Shown one piece after another: positions 13,401 through 28,400 of a stretch of 64,000 bases of DNA. The translations under genes and the position numbers were made by a program. The DNA comes from Megalobrama amblycephala (Eukaryota; Chordata; Actinopteri; Cypriniformes; Xenocyprididae), in the NCBI RefSeq assembly GCF_018812025.1, contig NC_063054.1, forward strand, positions 3,763,433-3,827,432, in the 5' to 3' direction. Position 1 is the first letter of the stretch; the number at the start of each line of letters is the position of its first letter. A model generated the notes under the pieces. That model was not told the DNA's origin and searched no databases. It worked only from the letters and a program-made list of their open reading frames with translations.

Positions 13401-16400
13401 TTTTCTCGCAATTCTGACTTTCTCACAATTCTGATTTTTTTTCACAATTGAGACTTTTTTCTCACAATTGAGACTTTTTTCTCACAATTCTGACTTTTTC
13501 TCGCAATTCTGACTTTCTCACAATTCTGACTTTCTCGCAATTCTGACTTTTTTCTCACAATTCTGACTTTCTCACAATTCTGACTTTTTTCTAGCAATTC
13601 TGACTTTTTTCTCGCAATTCTGACTTTTCTTGCAAATCTGACTTTTTTCTTGCAATTGAGACTTTTCTAGCAAATTAGACTTTTTTCTCGCAATTGACTT
13701 TTTTCTCGCAATTTTGACTTTTTTTCTCGCAATTTTGTCTTTTTTCTCACAATTGACTTTTTTTCTCGCAATTCTGACTTTTTTCGCGTAATTCTGACTT
13801 TTTTTCGCAATTCTGACTTTTTTCTCACAATTCTGACTTTTTTTCGCAATTCTGACTTTTTCTCGCAATTCTGACTTTTTTTCTCACAATTCTGACTTTT
13901 TTCTAGCAATTCTGACTTTTTTCTCGCAGTTCTGACTTTTTTCTCGCAATTCTGACTTTTCTTGCAATTCTGACTTTCTCGCAAATCTGACTTTTTTCTT
14001 GCAATTGAGACTTTTCTAGAAAATTAGACTTTTTTCTCGCAATTGACTTTTTTCTCGCAATTTTGACTTTTTTTCTCGCAATTTTGTCTTTTTTCTCACA
14101 ATTGACTTTTTTTCTCGCAATTCTGACTTTTTTCTCACAATTCTGACTTTTTTCTCGCAATTCTGACTTTTTCTCGCAATTCTGACTTTTTCTCACAATT
14201 CGTTATATATCCATAATATGAGGATTTGCACTGCTACTTTTTTCTTGCAATTCTGACTTTTTCTCACAATTCTGAATTTTTTTTCTTCAGAATTACATAA
14301 TAAAAAGTTGCAATTGTGAGTTATAAAGTCCAATTCTGAGGGTACTGTGAGTTTATATAATGCAATTCTGAGAAAAAAAGTCAGAATTGTGAGATAAAAA
14401 GTCGCAATTACCTTTTTTATTCAGTGGTGGAAACAAGCTTTTACTGTGCAGTCCTTTCACTCTATATGCATAATGTTGCAACCCCTAAAAAAAAATTGCT
14501 AAAATAATAAAACATACAAAAACAAAGCTTTTCAGCAAATAAAAGACACTCATATGATGCAGAAAAGCAAAGAGAGGATTTCTTCTTTTTTATGATTTTA
14601 AAAAGTTATAATTGGTATAGAATTATATTGTTGTCATGATAACTCTCGGAGTGTTTGGCATGGTAATAGATATGACAGTGTTGACATGTTTGGCCTTGGT
14701 GAAATAGATCTGCTACGCTGCTGCTACTGTTGATGCCAAAACACACACGACACGCTGCTGTGAGCAAGTTAGACATGCTGCTGCTGTACAATACAGCGTA
14801 CATGAATTACCCGTAGCAGTAGCAGATCTATATAGGTGGAGCTGGGGAAGGTGGAGGGTTTCTAAAAGCGCGCTGCACTGCTACAGCAAATGCTGACCAG
14901 TATTTGGAGGTTGAGCAGCGAGCTCATTGGCTACTGATGCAGCAGGAACCAATCAGCAGTCCCCTATAGAGAATGATTGGGTTAAGGACCATCTAGAGTT
15001 TCATGACAGAACTTTGTATTTACATCACAGGGTTTTTTGCAGAATAATATAAATTCAGAGTCAGGGTGATCTTTCACTGCAACTAAATCTTATGATTAAA
15101 ACAGCTGAATAAAACAAAATAATTCTTTGAAAACCTTCATTCATTACTGTTCACAGTTTTTTCCCCCAAAGTGTTCTCAGTCTGCAGAGGCCTGTAGTTA
15201 CGAGTGTTATCACTCATATGGAATTAATGAACAGTCTTACAGTATGACTGAGAAGAAAGACAACATCTCCTGCCTCGAGGCGACAGGGGGAATATTCTTC
15301 CAAAACTGAATGAATTAATTACTTTCTGCTTGACTTGCCAACCAATGGGAACTAATACACACAGGCTGCCTTATCAACATAGCTCATGTATTTATACATA
15401 CTGTATATGTTTCTTTATCCATGGGCCTATCTATTAGAATGATTTCTGAAGGATCATGTGACACTGAAGACTGGAGTAATGATGCTGAAAATTCAACTAT
15501 GATCACAGGAATAAATTACATTTTAAAAAGCCATTAATTATAGAAAACAATTTTTTTAAATTGTAATAATATTTACTGTTTCTACAAAGTCTGTTGCTCC
15601 ATCATTATCATTACGTGTGTATATATATATATAATAAATACATACACATACAGTAGAACTTTCAAAAAAGTGTCTGAAGTTGAAGAAACACATGCTGTCG
15701 TAACTTCAGTAATGAGCTGCATGAATTAGACTTTACTGCTACAGATTTTGCCATTCTTCCTTCTCAACTTTTAATAAATGTTCACAACAAAGCATAAACA
15801 TTTATCATACAGACATTTTCACCTCAAATCCTCATACATAAAAATGTGGATTATTTGCCTTTTGATTTCAAAGTAATCCAAATGCAATACAAAAGGTTTC
15901 TTTCTCAAAATCACAGAAGCGTTGAGTCTTATCAGCAGCAGAACAGACTTCGTGCGCTCAGGTTCTGTTTACACTGAACAGCATTGAGATTTAGTTTTAA
16001 GAAAATGTAAACATGTTTTGTATGTCACAAAGGCACTGTTTCTCTTCAGCTGACGCACTTCTGTCTGAATCTGAATACAACCAACAGCGCATGAGGTTTA
16101 TATCACAGACTGCATTTAACAAGAAGTAAGATCAACTACAGGTCCAAGTTCTGGTAAGTTTGTAAAATGACCCATTCTATACTCTATAAGTTTGAGTAAT
16201 GGGTGCTTGCTCAGCACTTTTTATTTATTTATATATTTTTTGTCCTGATAAGGGAGCAGGCAACATATCGGCTGTTGGTCACCTATATGCAAAGGTCATG
16301 TTTGAAACCATTAATCAAGGTCTGCATTTCAGAGGGATGCTTCGCTAGATAAGAGAGGGCAGGAACAACGCAACGCGACTCTTTTCTAGTTTTTAAGTGA

Positions 16401-19400
16401 GAGCTCATAGTTTCAAGAAAAATGATCCAGGGAATTCATGGAGAAATCCATATAGTGACAGACCCATATGAGATGGTGAAATCAAAGCTAAACATTTTAT
16501 ATCGCAGATGATCTGTTGTTATGCAGTATGTCACGATCTAACATTGTGCTTCAGCCGCTGGTGTTAGATTCATTTATCTAATGGTCCAGATAACAGTTAA
16601 ATCGAATTGTCCCGTGAATATTTAGACGCGGCATCAGCAGCGATACCTCCTATAAGAGCTCAGTAATACAATAAAACTGTGTGGGTTTAATATGATGATA
16701 AACCGGCTGGCGTGTGTCACGGGCCTCAGCTGGTGTGTGTGCTGTAAGTGTGTCCCATGAGGGTTCGGCACTAATGCAGCCCCTCCATGTGCTGCTGATT
16801 GGTGGGTTTTGGTTGGTTCAGAGCAGGTCTTCTGAACATCCTGCCTGCACTCAGTAATGGCTGAGGTTAAAGGTCAAAGCACTGAAGACACTGCCAAAGG
16901 ACAGATGCAGTGCATGCTGAAATGAACACTGCTCCCAGCATGCCTTCTGACTGAGGAGCATTGCAGTATATTTAGGGTCTGAATTTATGAACTAGATAAC
17001 ACATTTCTTGTCAGATTGTTGACAGATTTTAAACAAGGACTTTTGGAATAGCCGGAAATATACTTAACATTGAAGATTGATACTGCATGAACTTTTCATT
17101 TAAGAGCACTGATAAAAACTGCTTCCACCAAATGAAAGGTTACAAATATGAATATAAAAAAGATAAATATTTATATACTCAGATATTGTGTTTAAACTTT
17201 GGAAATACAATCATCATTTATTTGGATTAATTTTTTTATCAATTTTTTTCTACAAGCTGGAATACTCTCTTTCTAAGCTGGAATACTCGAAACAGAATGG
17301 TCACATTTATACGGAAGAGGATTAGGGCCAAGCAATAATAAAAAAATAAAACCATCTCGAGATTAAAGTTGTTAAATTAAAAAAAAAAACTCATTAAATT
17401 TTGAGAAAAAAAGTCTAGATAAAATGTTGAGAATAAAGTCATTAAATTACGAGAACAAATTCATAATTTAACTAATTTTTTCTTGAAATTTAACAACATT
17501 TTTCTCATAATTTAACGAATTTGTTCTCGTAATTTAACAACTTTTTTCTCGTAATTTAATGACTTTTTTCTCGTAATTTAATGACTTTATTCTCAACATT
17601 TTATCTCAATTTTTTTTCTCGAAATTTAACGACATTTTCTCATAATTTAACGAATTTGTTCTCATAATTTAACAACTTTTTTCTCGTAATTTAATGAGTT
17701 TATTCTCAACATTTTATCTCGACTTTTTTCTCGAAATTTAACGACATTTTCTCATAATTTAACGAATTTGTTCTCATAATTTAACAACTTTTTTCTCGTA
17801 ATTTAATGAGTTTATTCTCAACATTTTATCTCGACTTTTTTCTCGTAATTTAACGACTTTTTTCTTGTAATTTAATGACTTTATTCTCAACATTTTATCT
17901 CGACTTTTTTCTTGAAATTTAACAACATTTTTCTCATAATTTAACGAATTTGTTCTCGTAATTTAACGACTTTTTTCTCGTAATTTAATGACTTTATTCT
18001 CAACATTTTATCTCGACTTTTTTCTTGAAATTTAATGACATTTTCTCATAATTTAACTAATTTGTTCTCGTAATTTAACGACTTTTTTCTTGTAATTTAA
18101 TGACTTTATTCTCAACATTTTATCTCGACTTTTTTCTTGAAATTTAACAACATTTTTCTCATAATTTAACGAATTTGTTCTCATAATTTAACAACTTTTT
18201 TCTCGTAATTTAATGACTTTATTCTCAACATTTTATCTCGACTTCTTTCTTGAAATTTAACGACATTTTTCTAATAATTTAACGAATTTGTTCTCGTAAT
18301 TTAACAACTTTTTTCTCGTAATTTAATGACTTTATTCTCAACATTTTATCTCGACTTTTTTCTTGAAATTTAATGACATTTTCTCATAATTTAACGAATT
18401 TGTTCTCGTAATTTAACGACTTTTTTCTTGTAATTTAATGACTTTATTCTCAACATTTTATCTCGACTTTTTTCTTGAAATTTAACAACATTTTCTCATA
18501 ATTTAACGAATTTGTTCTCGTAATTTAACGACTTTTTTCTCGTAATTTAATGACTTTATTCTCAACATTTTATCTCAACTTTTTTCTTGAAATTTAACGA
18601 CATTTTTCTAATAATTTAACGAATTTGTTCTCGTAATTTAACAACTTTTTTCTCGTAATTTAATGACTTTATTCTCAACATTTTATCTCGACCTTTTTCT
18701 TGAAATTTAACTCGTTTTTTCTCGAAATTTAACAACTTTAATCTCGAGATGGTTTTATTTTTTTATTATTGCTTGGCCCTAATCCTCTTCCGTACATTTA
18801 TGAAAAATAATAATAATAATAATATTTGTAAAAATGTTTTTATAATATATTTATAATAATATTTATAATGTTTTATAATGTATATATAGATAGACAGAAC
18901 ATTATAAATTTATAAATATTATTATGCATTCAGGATGATTGGGACACTTTTTGCCCTTAAGATGGCTTGGGGAAAAAGTGTCCCAATCATATATATATTT
19001 ATATATTTATTTAAAAATGTAATTTATTCCTGTGATGGCAAAGCTGAATTTTCAGTCTTCAGAAATCATTTTAATATGATGATTTGCTGCTCAAGAAACA
19101 CTTCTTATAGTTATCAATGTTAAAAACAGTTTCTGCTGCTTAATATTTTTTTTTTAAATATGTTAAAAAGTAAATATGTTAAAAAGTAATGCATTTTTTC
19201 AGGATTCATTGATGAATAGAAAGTGAAAAGTTATCTTTTTATATCATTGGTGTCAATCTTAAGAGAACATGAGTGTTCAAAATAATTTGTTTATAAGAAA
19301 GGGCAAATGACGGCAGAAGTGATGCATTGAAATGAAAGAGCAGAACACTAAAATGCATATTTCTGAATCCTCCCTTTCATGGTGATATGTAAAGTACAAC

Positions 19401-22400
19401 AAAAATAGTTTCGTAAAGAACGTCTTGCTTTATATAGCTCAAATGTCAGTCCCATAACTGCTATAATAAGTTATTAATATGCCTTATGCATGCATAAATA
19501 TGGATTGAAACTCATAAAAGACAGCTCATGAATGTGATCAGCTCCTGTTTCAGGTGTCAGCAGCCGTCTGAATCCCACTGAGCCCGACTGCACAGATGAA
19601 AGACACCGAGAGCGTGTGCAGACAGACAGACAGACGATGAGAGAGTGTCAGTGACAGGGTTCAGAGGGGTAACGCAGGCAGCAGGGACGCCTAAAATAGA
19701 ATAAAAGGCTGTTTTTTTAAACAAAGGAATATTTACAGGTACCTAAAATCAGCAGAGGAAAAGAGAGCTGTCAGATGAGCAGAAGGACAGAAACAGAAAG
19801 ATAGACGGAACGAGTGTCAAATTTTCCCGATGCATGTCCAGGTTGTCAAACACAGATGACACGGTTCTCTCTGTGGGAGGAAGCGACAGCTGATTCTCAT
19901 GCGTTCAGTGTGCGCTTTACCCAACTCTTTCTCTACGTGACACTGCCTGTTTAGACGCTGTTACAGCTGTCTGTGGGAGAGAGATATGATGCACGTTTAA
20001 ATTCGAAAAACAAAAAGTTATATTAGCCAAAATATCATTTTAAAAATAATTTTATCACTTCACTCAAACACATTCTATGACTCAACTGAGGGAAATATTT
20101 TTATATAACTAATATCAGTGCTTCTGTATGCCTTCAGAACCAGTGCAATCTAATGTATAATGCTGTTTAGTTTAGGTGAACATAAGGAGAACAAAGAAAA
20201 TCAATATTTGGGAGGACCGTATCATTGACCGCTCTCACAGAGATAAAGCAGGTTCAGACTATAGAAAAAACCAAAGCAACTTCAAAGAAAGACACAAAAG
20301 AACATCTAGTTATTTTTTTTTTTTTTTTGATGAATTTAGAGCAAAGGTTTGTGTTGTTGAATGTCATGAGGGGAAACTCACTGGATAAAGATATGCAAAT
20401 GTATGCATTTATTAATTATACACTGTAAAATAAGCTTATTCCTACATTATCAGAATTTGCCTAGTAATGTTGTTCACCTGAGAATAAAAACATCCAGGTT
20501 TTACACAGTCCTTGATTCTGATTGGTCAGTAGCAGTACACATTTGTATGAAAAAAGAGAGAGCAAGAGCATTGATAAATATTGTTGTCATGGGTGACCGT
20601 GAATATTAGGAAATAGGAATTAGGACCGCTGTTGAATGCCATGATTGATCTGAATCAAGTATTTCAGAGAACCACGTAATACATGTAAGTTTGTATAATG
20701 AAGACTTGTATTTCACCATCTGTCAATGGCAGAATACTGACGCTACTTTCATAACGGCCTCTCTCTTTGATACTATTTAGAAAGAAATTAAACTAGAAAT
20801 TAATCACTTTGGCACTTCATAGTTATGTATATGAACTAACTTGTCCACAATAAAAGTCATTTGGAATTAAATTAAAATGGTAGTATTGTTGCAGTGCTCA
20901 TCTTGTTGCTAGCTAATTCTAATCATGATAATATTTGATAATATTCACTCATTTGAGTATTATATGAGTAAATAATTATCATTTAACCCTCTGATGTTGT
21001 TTGGTGTCGGTCAAAAATTACCAATTTTTTTTTTTTTATTATTATTTCAATGAAATGATTGTACTACATTTTAGTTCGCTAATGTTTTTTTAATTAATAT
21101 TTTGTATTTTTATACGGAAGAGGATTAGGGCCAAGCAATAATAAAAAAAATAAAACCATCTCGAGATTAAAGTTGTTAACTTTTGAGAAAAAAGTCATTA
21201 AATTACGAGAACAAATACGTTAAATTATGAGAAAAATGTCGTTAAATTTCGAGAAAAAAGTCGAGATAAAATGTTGAGAATAAACTCGTTAAATTACGAG
21301 AAAAAAACTCGTTAAATTTCGAGAAAAAAGTCGAGATAAAATGTTGATAATAAAGTCATTAAATTACGAGAACAAATTCGTTAAATGATGAGAAAAATGT
21401 CATTAAATTTCGAGAAAAAAGTCAAGATAAAATGTTGAGAATAAACATTAAATTACGAGAAAGAAACTCGTTAAATTTCGAGAAAAAAGTCGAGATAAAA
21501 TGTTGAGAATAAACTCATTAAATTACAAGAAAAAAGTCATTAAATTACGAGAACAAATACGTTAAATTATGAGAAAAATGTCATTAAATTTTGAGAAAAA
21601 AGTCGAGATAAAATGTTGAGAATAAACTCATTAAATTACAAGAAAAAAACTCGTTAAATTTCGAGAAAAAAGTCGAGATAAAATGTTGAGAATAAACTCA
21701 TTAAATTACGAGAAAAAAGTCATTAAATTACGAGAACAAATACGTTAAATTATGAGAAAAATGTCATTAAATTTCGAGAAAAAAGTCAACATAAAATGTT
21801 GTAATTTAACGAGTTTATTCTCAACATTTTATCTCGAATTTTTTCTCGAAATTTAACGAGTTTTTTTCTCGTAATTTAATGAGTTTATTCTCAACATTTT
21901 ATCTCATCCTTTTTCTCGAAATGTAACAAATTTTTTCTCAAAATTTAACAACTTTAATCTTGAGATGGTTTTATTTTTTTTATTATTGCTTGGCCCTAAT
22001 CCTCTTCCGTATTTTTAGGGGATTTTATGGTACAAAATTATATTTATGCAGCAGTTATAATACATTTATTCACTTTTTAGCATGAACCTGAAAATGAAAT
22101 TTCCAACTTTAACTGTCATAAATCTTGAAAGCACAGACAAGTTTGGTCCCTTTTTAAAGACAATACTATGCAGATTATTGCTGACGTGAATTAAAAAAAA
22201 AAAAAAAAAAAAAATTTAACTTGAAAAAAGTTATAAAATTGAACATTTATTGTTATGAAAATGCACAAAAATACCATTTTCAATTTTTAAATGAAAAATA
22301 TATTTTCCATTACACGTTTTACTCAGCCATAAATCTAATCAAAGCCATAAATTTAAACTAAAGCAAATCTATAAGCTCTGTTCCAAATTTGAGGTTGATA

Positions 22401-25400
22401 TCTTAAAAAATGAGCGTTCAATAATAAATGTTTGTGCGCAGTACCAAACGTTTCCACTAGATGACATTCATCTCCGATTCAGTTCTAATGTGGCCTTTTT
22501 TGACCACGAACAATACAAGTGTGACTATTTTTTTTTTTCCAGGACCATTTAGTCATTAAAACAATTAATTTCATTTTTTCAATTTCCAGGTATTTATGTA
22601 TTTCTGATCAGCATGTTACTTTTGTTTTGAGGAAATTAATACTTCCATATATACTATATCCATATATCACAGTGCCAACACATCAAATTACGAGTTATCA
22701 ATTACAATAGACTTATATCTAAATGCAGACTGTAACATGAATATGAAGCTGTATTGTAAAGTATGAGCCTGATTCTTTGTTAGGTTTTAGTGGATTGTGT
22801 CTTGACTGTGGCCATATGCACATTGTGCATCAGTTTCTCTCTCCAAAATCCTTTTCTCTTATTTTATTCATAACCTGCAGCGAACAAACCACAGGGAGTC
22901 TCCATGCTCACAGACACTAAGGAGAAATAATGACAAAGACAGAAGGATTGAGACAGAGAGATAGGGAGAGAGAGACCTATTCTGAGGTCCTGAGGGATTG
23001 TGCTCTTATTTGCTAGTGATTTGAGAGATAAGTAACAAGAAAACAAATCAAACGAAGAGGGGAAAACAAAGAGACTGGTTGTTATTTGGTTTGAAAAGAA
23101 GGCACGGGAAGCAAAATTTCTCTTTGCTGACAGTTGTGAGCGCTGGCAGTTCAAACCGAATGCATTTATATTTGATCCAGGAAAAAAATAATTTCAAAGA
23201 TACTGTCAAAATGTAATATTCACTTTAGAGCACATCAAAACAGCACAGCTCACTGCTGTCAAACTGACATCTAGATATTCACATCCAGAGCTTCGAGACA
23301 ACTGTTTGGCCGAACTTAGGTTTCCAAATATTGAAATGGGTTTACTTAACCTTAAATTTAACTCTACTCAAATACCTTAAGTAGTTAAAAACTGCCAAAC
23401 TGAGAGAGGCCAACAAAATAAGTCAGTTAAGTCACGAGAATTAAAGGGACCGCAGCCTGAATCGGCGCATATATAATGATGCCCCAAAATAGGCAGTTAA
23501 AAAAATGAATAAAAAAAAATCTATGGGGTATTTTGAGCTGAAACTTCACAGACACATTCAGGGGACACCTTAGACTTACATTACATCTATTACACGTTCT
23601 TCGGCACCTTTAAAAAAATCCCAGTGGTTTGCCAATAGGCGAGGCGATCTAAGTGAGTCCATGAGTCACTTCTCAAACAGAAGGCTGTACACTACTGAGG
23701 GTGTGTTCTTACTAGTACAGTCCATTGGAGGCTTGTAGGCTAGAGTCCTCCTCAGCATTAACCTCTTGACGTTTACTGACCCGACCTCGGGCTTGATGTC
23801 ACTTTGTTTACCATGGTTTCAATCTAGGGTGTCTGTTTTATGATATAGATGCTCCAGCAACAGTAATATTGCGATTTATGTCAGAAGTGCAAATGACAAC
23901 ATGCAAAATCAAAACGGGACTTCATACCTTTGTTATGAAATAGCGATCGTGAGATGAATCCAGTCCGTCACACTTAAAAAAATTTTCATGACAAGCATTC
24001 ATTGAAGTATTCGTGAAATATTACATCAGATTTTGCCTGAATGATCTGCTCTCCTTCATTGTTCTTCAATAAATTATGCAATCTGAGCACCGAGGGGAGG
24101 GTCTACAGGCGGGTAAATGTTAAGGTTTTTTCAGATCTTTCAATCTAATGGACAAAATAAGCTCGTACGATTTACATATGAACACGCCCGGAGATGATGG
24201 AAAACATACGGAGAGCAGCAGCTTTGATTTCTGCTCTGACAGCCTCAAGACCAGCTTGTGTGTTAGAAATCAGGAATGGTGAGAGAACATTGTGCTTGGT
24301 ATGTTTTTTGTCTTCAAACCAAACATGCCTGACAAATTTTAAATCCTGTCTGGCTGACAAAGTTTAAATCTGACAAGGTTTAAATCCATTCGGGCTAGCG
24401 CACGCTTACCTTGCGCGTTAGGTCAGTGAAGGTTTTGTGGCTGTGCGAACACATTCGACCACATGAGTGTTTCCACCACAAAAACAATCAGATCAAATGT
24501 GTTTTCGACTACCTCTGGAAGTGGTCAAAAGTGGACAAGCTCAAAACGTTTTACACCTGTATTTAGCATCTTGTGATCTGATTGACCAAAATGCATCTTA
24601 ATACCAGGTGGAAACAGCACCAAAAATGCATTCAGCCTGAACGCTTTTGTAGTGTAGACACTCATGTGGTCGAATGTGTTCGAACAGCTGCTAAAATCCA
24701 CCTACTCTCCGCCTACTGATCTAATGCATAAACATTATGCGAAGTGCGCTAGCCAGACTGGATTTAAACTTTGCCGACTGAAGCCATAAGTTTAGTTTGA
24801 AGACAAAAGTCAAAGTCATTGTACTAAGCACAATGTTCTCTAAACATTTCTGTTTTCTAACAGGCATTTACCGTGTTCAGCGCGGTCTCGCGGCTGTGTC
24901 AAAGCAGAAACGAAAGCTCCATGTTTTCTGTTGTCTCCAATCAAAAGTGGACAAGATCAAAATGTTTTACACCCTGTTTACACCTGTATTTAGTGTCGTC
25001 CACTTGTGATCCGATCGACCAAAGCGCAACTCAATACCAGATGGAAACAGGGCCAAGGATGCAAAACGAAGGCTGCCTTCAAAGGATATAGTCCTGTTCC
25101 TGGAGATCTGCCTTCCTGCAAAGTTCAGCTGATCAAACACAACTGCACCAGCAAATTAAGAACTTCAGGAGAACTTGATAATTAAAGTTGCAATGATCTT
25201 TCCTATTGTGAAGCAAATCCAAGTGAAACGGCTACTCGAAAAAAAATGTATGGTGGGTCTTGATTTCATCATGAATTGATTGGATGGTTGTGGTTCGCCA
25301 GAGGAGAACTGCCCCCCCGACTAAGCCTGGTTTCTCCCAAGGTTTTTTTTTCTCCATTTTAACACCTATTTGCCACTTGTTTGCCACCTGATGTCACCTG

Positions 25401-28400
25401 TTGGAGTTTGGGTTCCTTGCCGCTGTCGCATTTGGCTTGCTTAGTTGGGGACACTTGACATTTGACTTGACATTTGATATTCAACAGTAATCTTGACATT
25501 TATTCAACAGTGCTTTGATCTGCCTGCACTGACACTATTCTTGAAGAGCTGCTGTGCAGCAAAAATGATGTACCAAAAGCTGCTTTGATACAATCTGCAT
25601 TGTAAAAAGCGCTATATAAATAAAGGTGACTATTGCTGTGATGTCATGTGAGTGACAGGTTGCCCCGCCCTCGAGCCAGTAAACGTGTCATCAAAGAGAA
25701 ATTGTTACAAGTGAGAGGGGAAGCTATTTTGATTAAAGATTATGAGGGCACATGAATTAAAAATAATGATATGCACAGCTAAATCATTTACTGTAATATT
25801 ATTTAATTTAATTTTGGTTTCATGGTGACTTTAACGTAACTGAACATTAAACACTAACCAGTTCCCAATTTTTTCATCAAAAGCTCACAAACGCTATGTG
25901 CGATGCTACATCAACAGCACAAGTATTCATATATATCCTAACGCCTAGAGAAACTTCTGTTAAACAAATTTCATTGGATTGCGCACGATTAAATTAGATT
26001 CAAGAATGTGTTGCACTATTTCATTTTAATTAAGTAAACTGAACAAGCAGCAAATTTATGTTAATTAAAACAATGCAGTATGAACATCTGTTTCTTTATT
26101 CAGGTCCTGATTCACAGGCGAGCTTGATTTTGTCACCTAGGGCAGAAGGTGTAGTGTCTTTTTCAAGAAATTCAAACCTTGTTGTTGAACCTGAGCAGCC
26201 TGTGCTGAGACACAACCAAAGTCAGACAGGCTGTCATTGTCTGAGGGAGATCACAATAACAATGTCTGAGAGTCACTGAGGCCAGAAGTAATAAAGGAGT
26301 GTGTCTATTTCTCTCTCCCGTTCCCTGTGTGCCTTCCAGCTCAGTGCTGATTCCTCATTAAAGGAGAGGAAACATCGTTTCAGTCTTATACATTGGTGGA
26401 CACACTCTGAAATGAGCAGCAGGACATCCTTATCAAACAGCGCCGCACACTCTTGATTTAGAAAAATGGTTGTGTGTGTGTTTTTCACCCTGTTTGTATG
26501 AACGTCTGTGCTTATTGTTGTGGAAAGAGACTACAAAGCTTTCATTACAAGAGTTCCCATCTGAAAAACCACCAAGAAGCACACAAAATGCCTTATACTT
26601 TAACTCTTTATAGCACATCAAAACAAGAATTCACAGAGGAAACAACTGCTCATCAGCCAACCTTCAACATACGTATACGCTTCAAACTTCACTGCAACCA
26701 GCAGAAATAGACGTAACTTGAACTTTGCACAGATTCATACTTATTCCAACAATATTCAAGCATGTAGCAAGACAAAATCAATATATGTGTGAAATATCAA
26801 TATAAATGTCAGATAAAATTAATATAAAGAATATGCTATATGCTGAATGAATAAAAATGATAAACCTATATAAATGATCAAATGTAAAGAATGTTAAAAG
26901 AAACAACATACCAAGAATCCCTCACTTTCAAACAATAAAACTTAATACAAGACCATAAATCAAAAAGTAAGAAGAGTATAACAATAAAGAATGCAAACTT
27001 TTTCCTCAGGAAACATCCTTAAAATGAACTCACATGCACACTTCTTTTCATTGATTTAGTGTTGTGTAGAATCATTTTCCTCACGGGGTATTTTTTCATA
27101 TGTGATAGTATGTGCGCTACTGTTCAAAAGTTTTAGTAAGTCAGTAAGATTAAAAAAAAAAAAAAAAAAAAGTACTTTTATTCAGCAAGAATGCATTAAA
27201 TTGATCAAAAGTGACATTGTAACAAGATTTCTATCTCAAATAAATGCCATTCTTTTGAACTTTCAATTGGAAGAGGTCGAAAGTGGACAAGCTCAAAACA
27301 TTTTAGACCCGTATTTAGTGTCATCCACTTGTGATCCGATCGACCAAAATGCATCTTAATACCAGGTGGAAATTGGGTCATGGATGAGAATCAAAGAATC
27401 CTGAAAAAATGTTTCACGGTTTCCACACAAACATGAAACAGCACAACTGATTTCAACATTGATCTTGAGCAGCAAATCATCATTTCAGAATGATTTCTGA
27501 AGGATCATGTGACACTGAAGACTGGAGTAATGATGCTGAAAATTCAGCTTTGATCACAGGAATAAATTATATTTGAAATATATTAAAAGACAATTTCTCT
27601 CTCTCAAGCTTTGGTGAGCACAAGAGGCGTCTTTCAAAAAAATTACTGACTGATGTGCAATGTGTCTTTAATAGACCAGTGAACACTTCCCTGTCCTGGT
27701 CACAGCGTGATAAATTTGCTGACATCCTTCCTGTAATCGGTTCATCCAAAGCCATGTTTGCTTTACCTCAACATGGATTGACACGACTGTCCTTTCAGCT
27801 CAGAGGGTCTGACGTATTGATTTATGATTAAACAGTAAGGTATTAACTGTCGGTGCATTATTAATTTTTTTTTTTTTAATAAATTGTTTTCTTTATGTCA
27901 ACATGAGATAAATAATCATCAAACCTGTTATTTCCCAACCAGGGGTTATTACGATGGAAATTGCACAAGCATGCAGTGTAAAAACAGGGAAGGGCGTCTA
28001 ACACTTACAGCAACTAATGTGACCTTTGGAGCTGTCAAAGTTATTTTAACGACACACTGAGAATTGATAGTGACTTCTCTGTGCGTCTCCTGACTTTAAA
28101 CACACCAAAAATTACAGCATCTTCAGGAGCCCGATCGTGATATTTTAGCTTGAACTTTCTCTTTTGGCAACATAAAACATGAAATTTCACTTTTAATGAG
28201 CGCCAGTGAAAACTTTGACCTTCATCAAGTCAAACGCACACTTGAGACACATCACCACCCTCCCATGAATATTCATCACATCAGCACAAAAACAGTTCAT
28301 TATTCACTTGTTTGTGTGCTGCACCAGAATCTGCTCCCCTTTGAGTTCATAATATTTCATTCATTTCACTGTAGTTTTGTATTGAAGCACAAAAAGCTGA

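Noticed and set aside
13091..14196. Lys/Glu/Arg-rich minus-strand frames as a repeat protein
   Set aside because: Direct translation of the ~20-bp array; overlapping frames in several phases look alike, and unit length is not constant.
22864..23154. 96-codon minus-strand frame
   Set aside because: Low-complexity Ser/Phe-rich product of a purine-rich tract; no domain, no neighbouring exon, inside the ldlrap1 intron.
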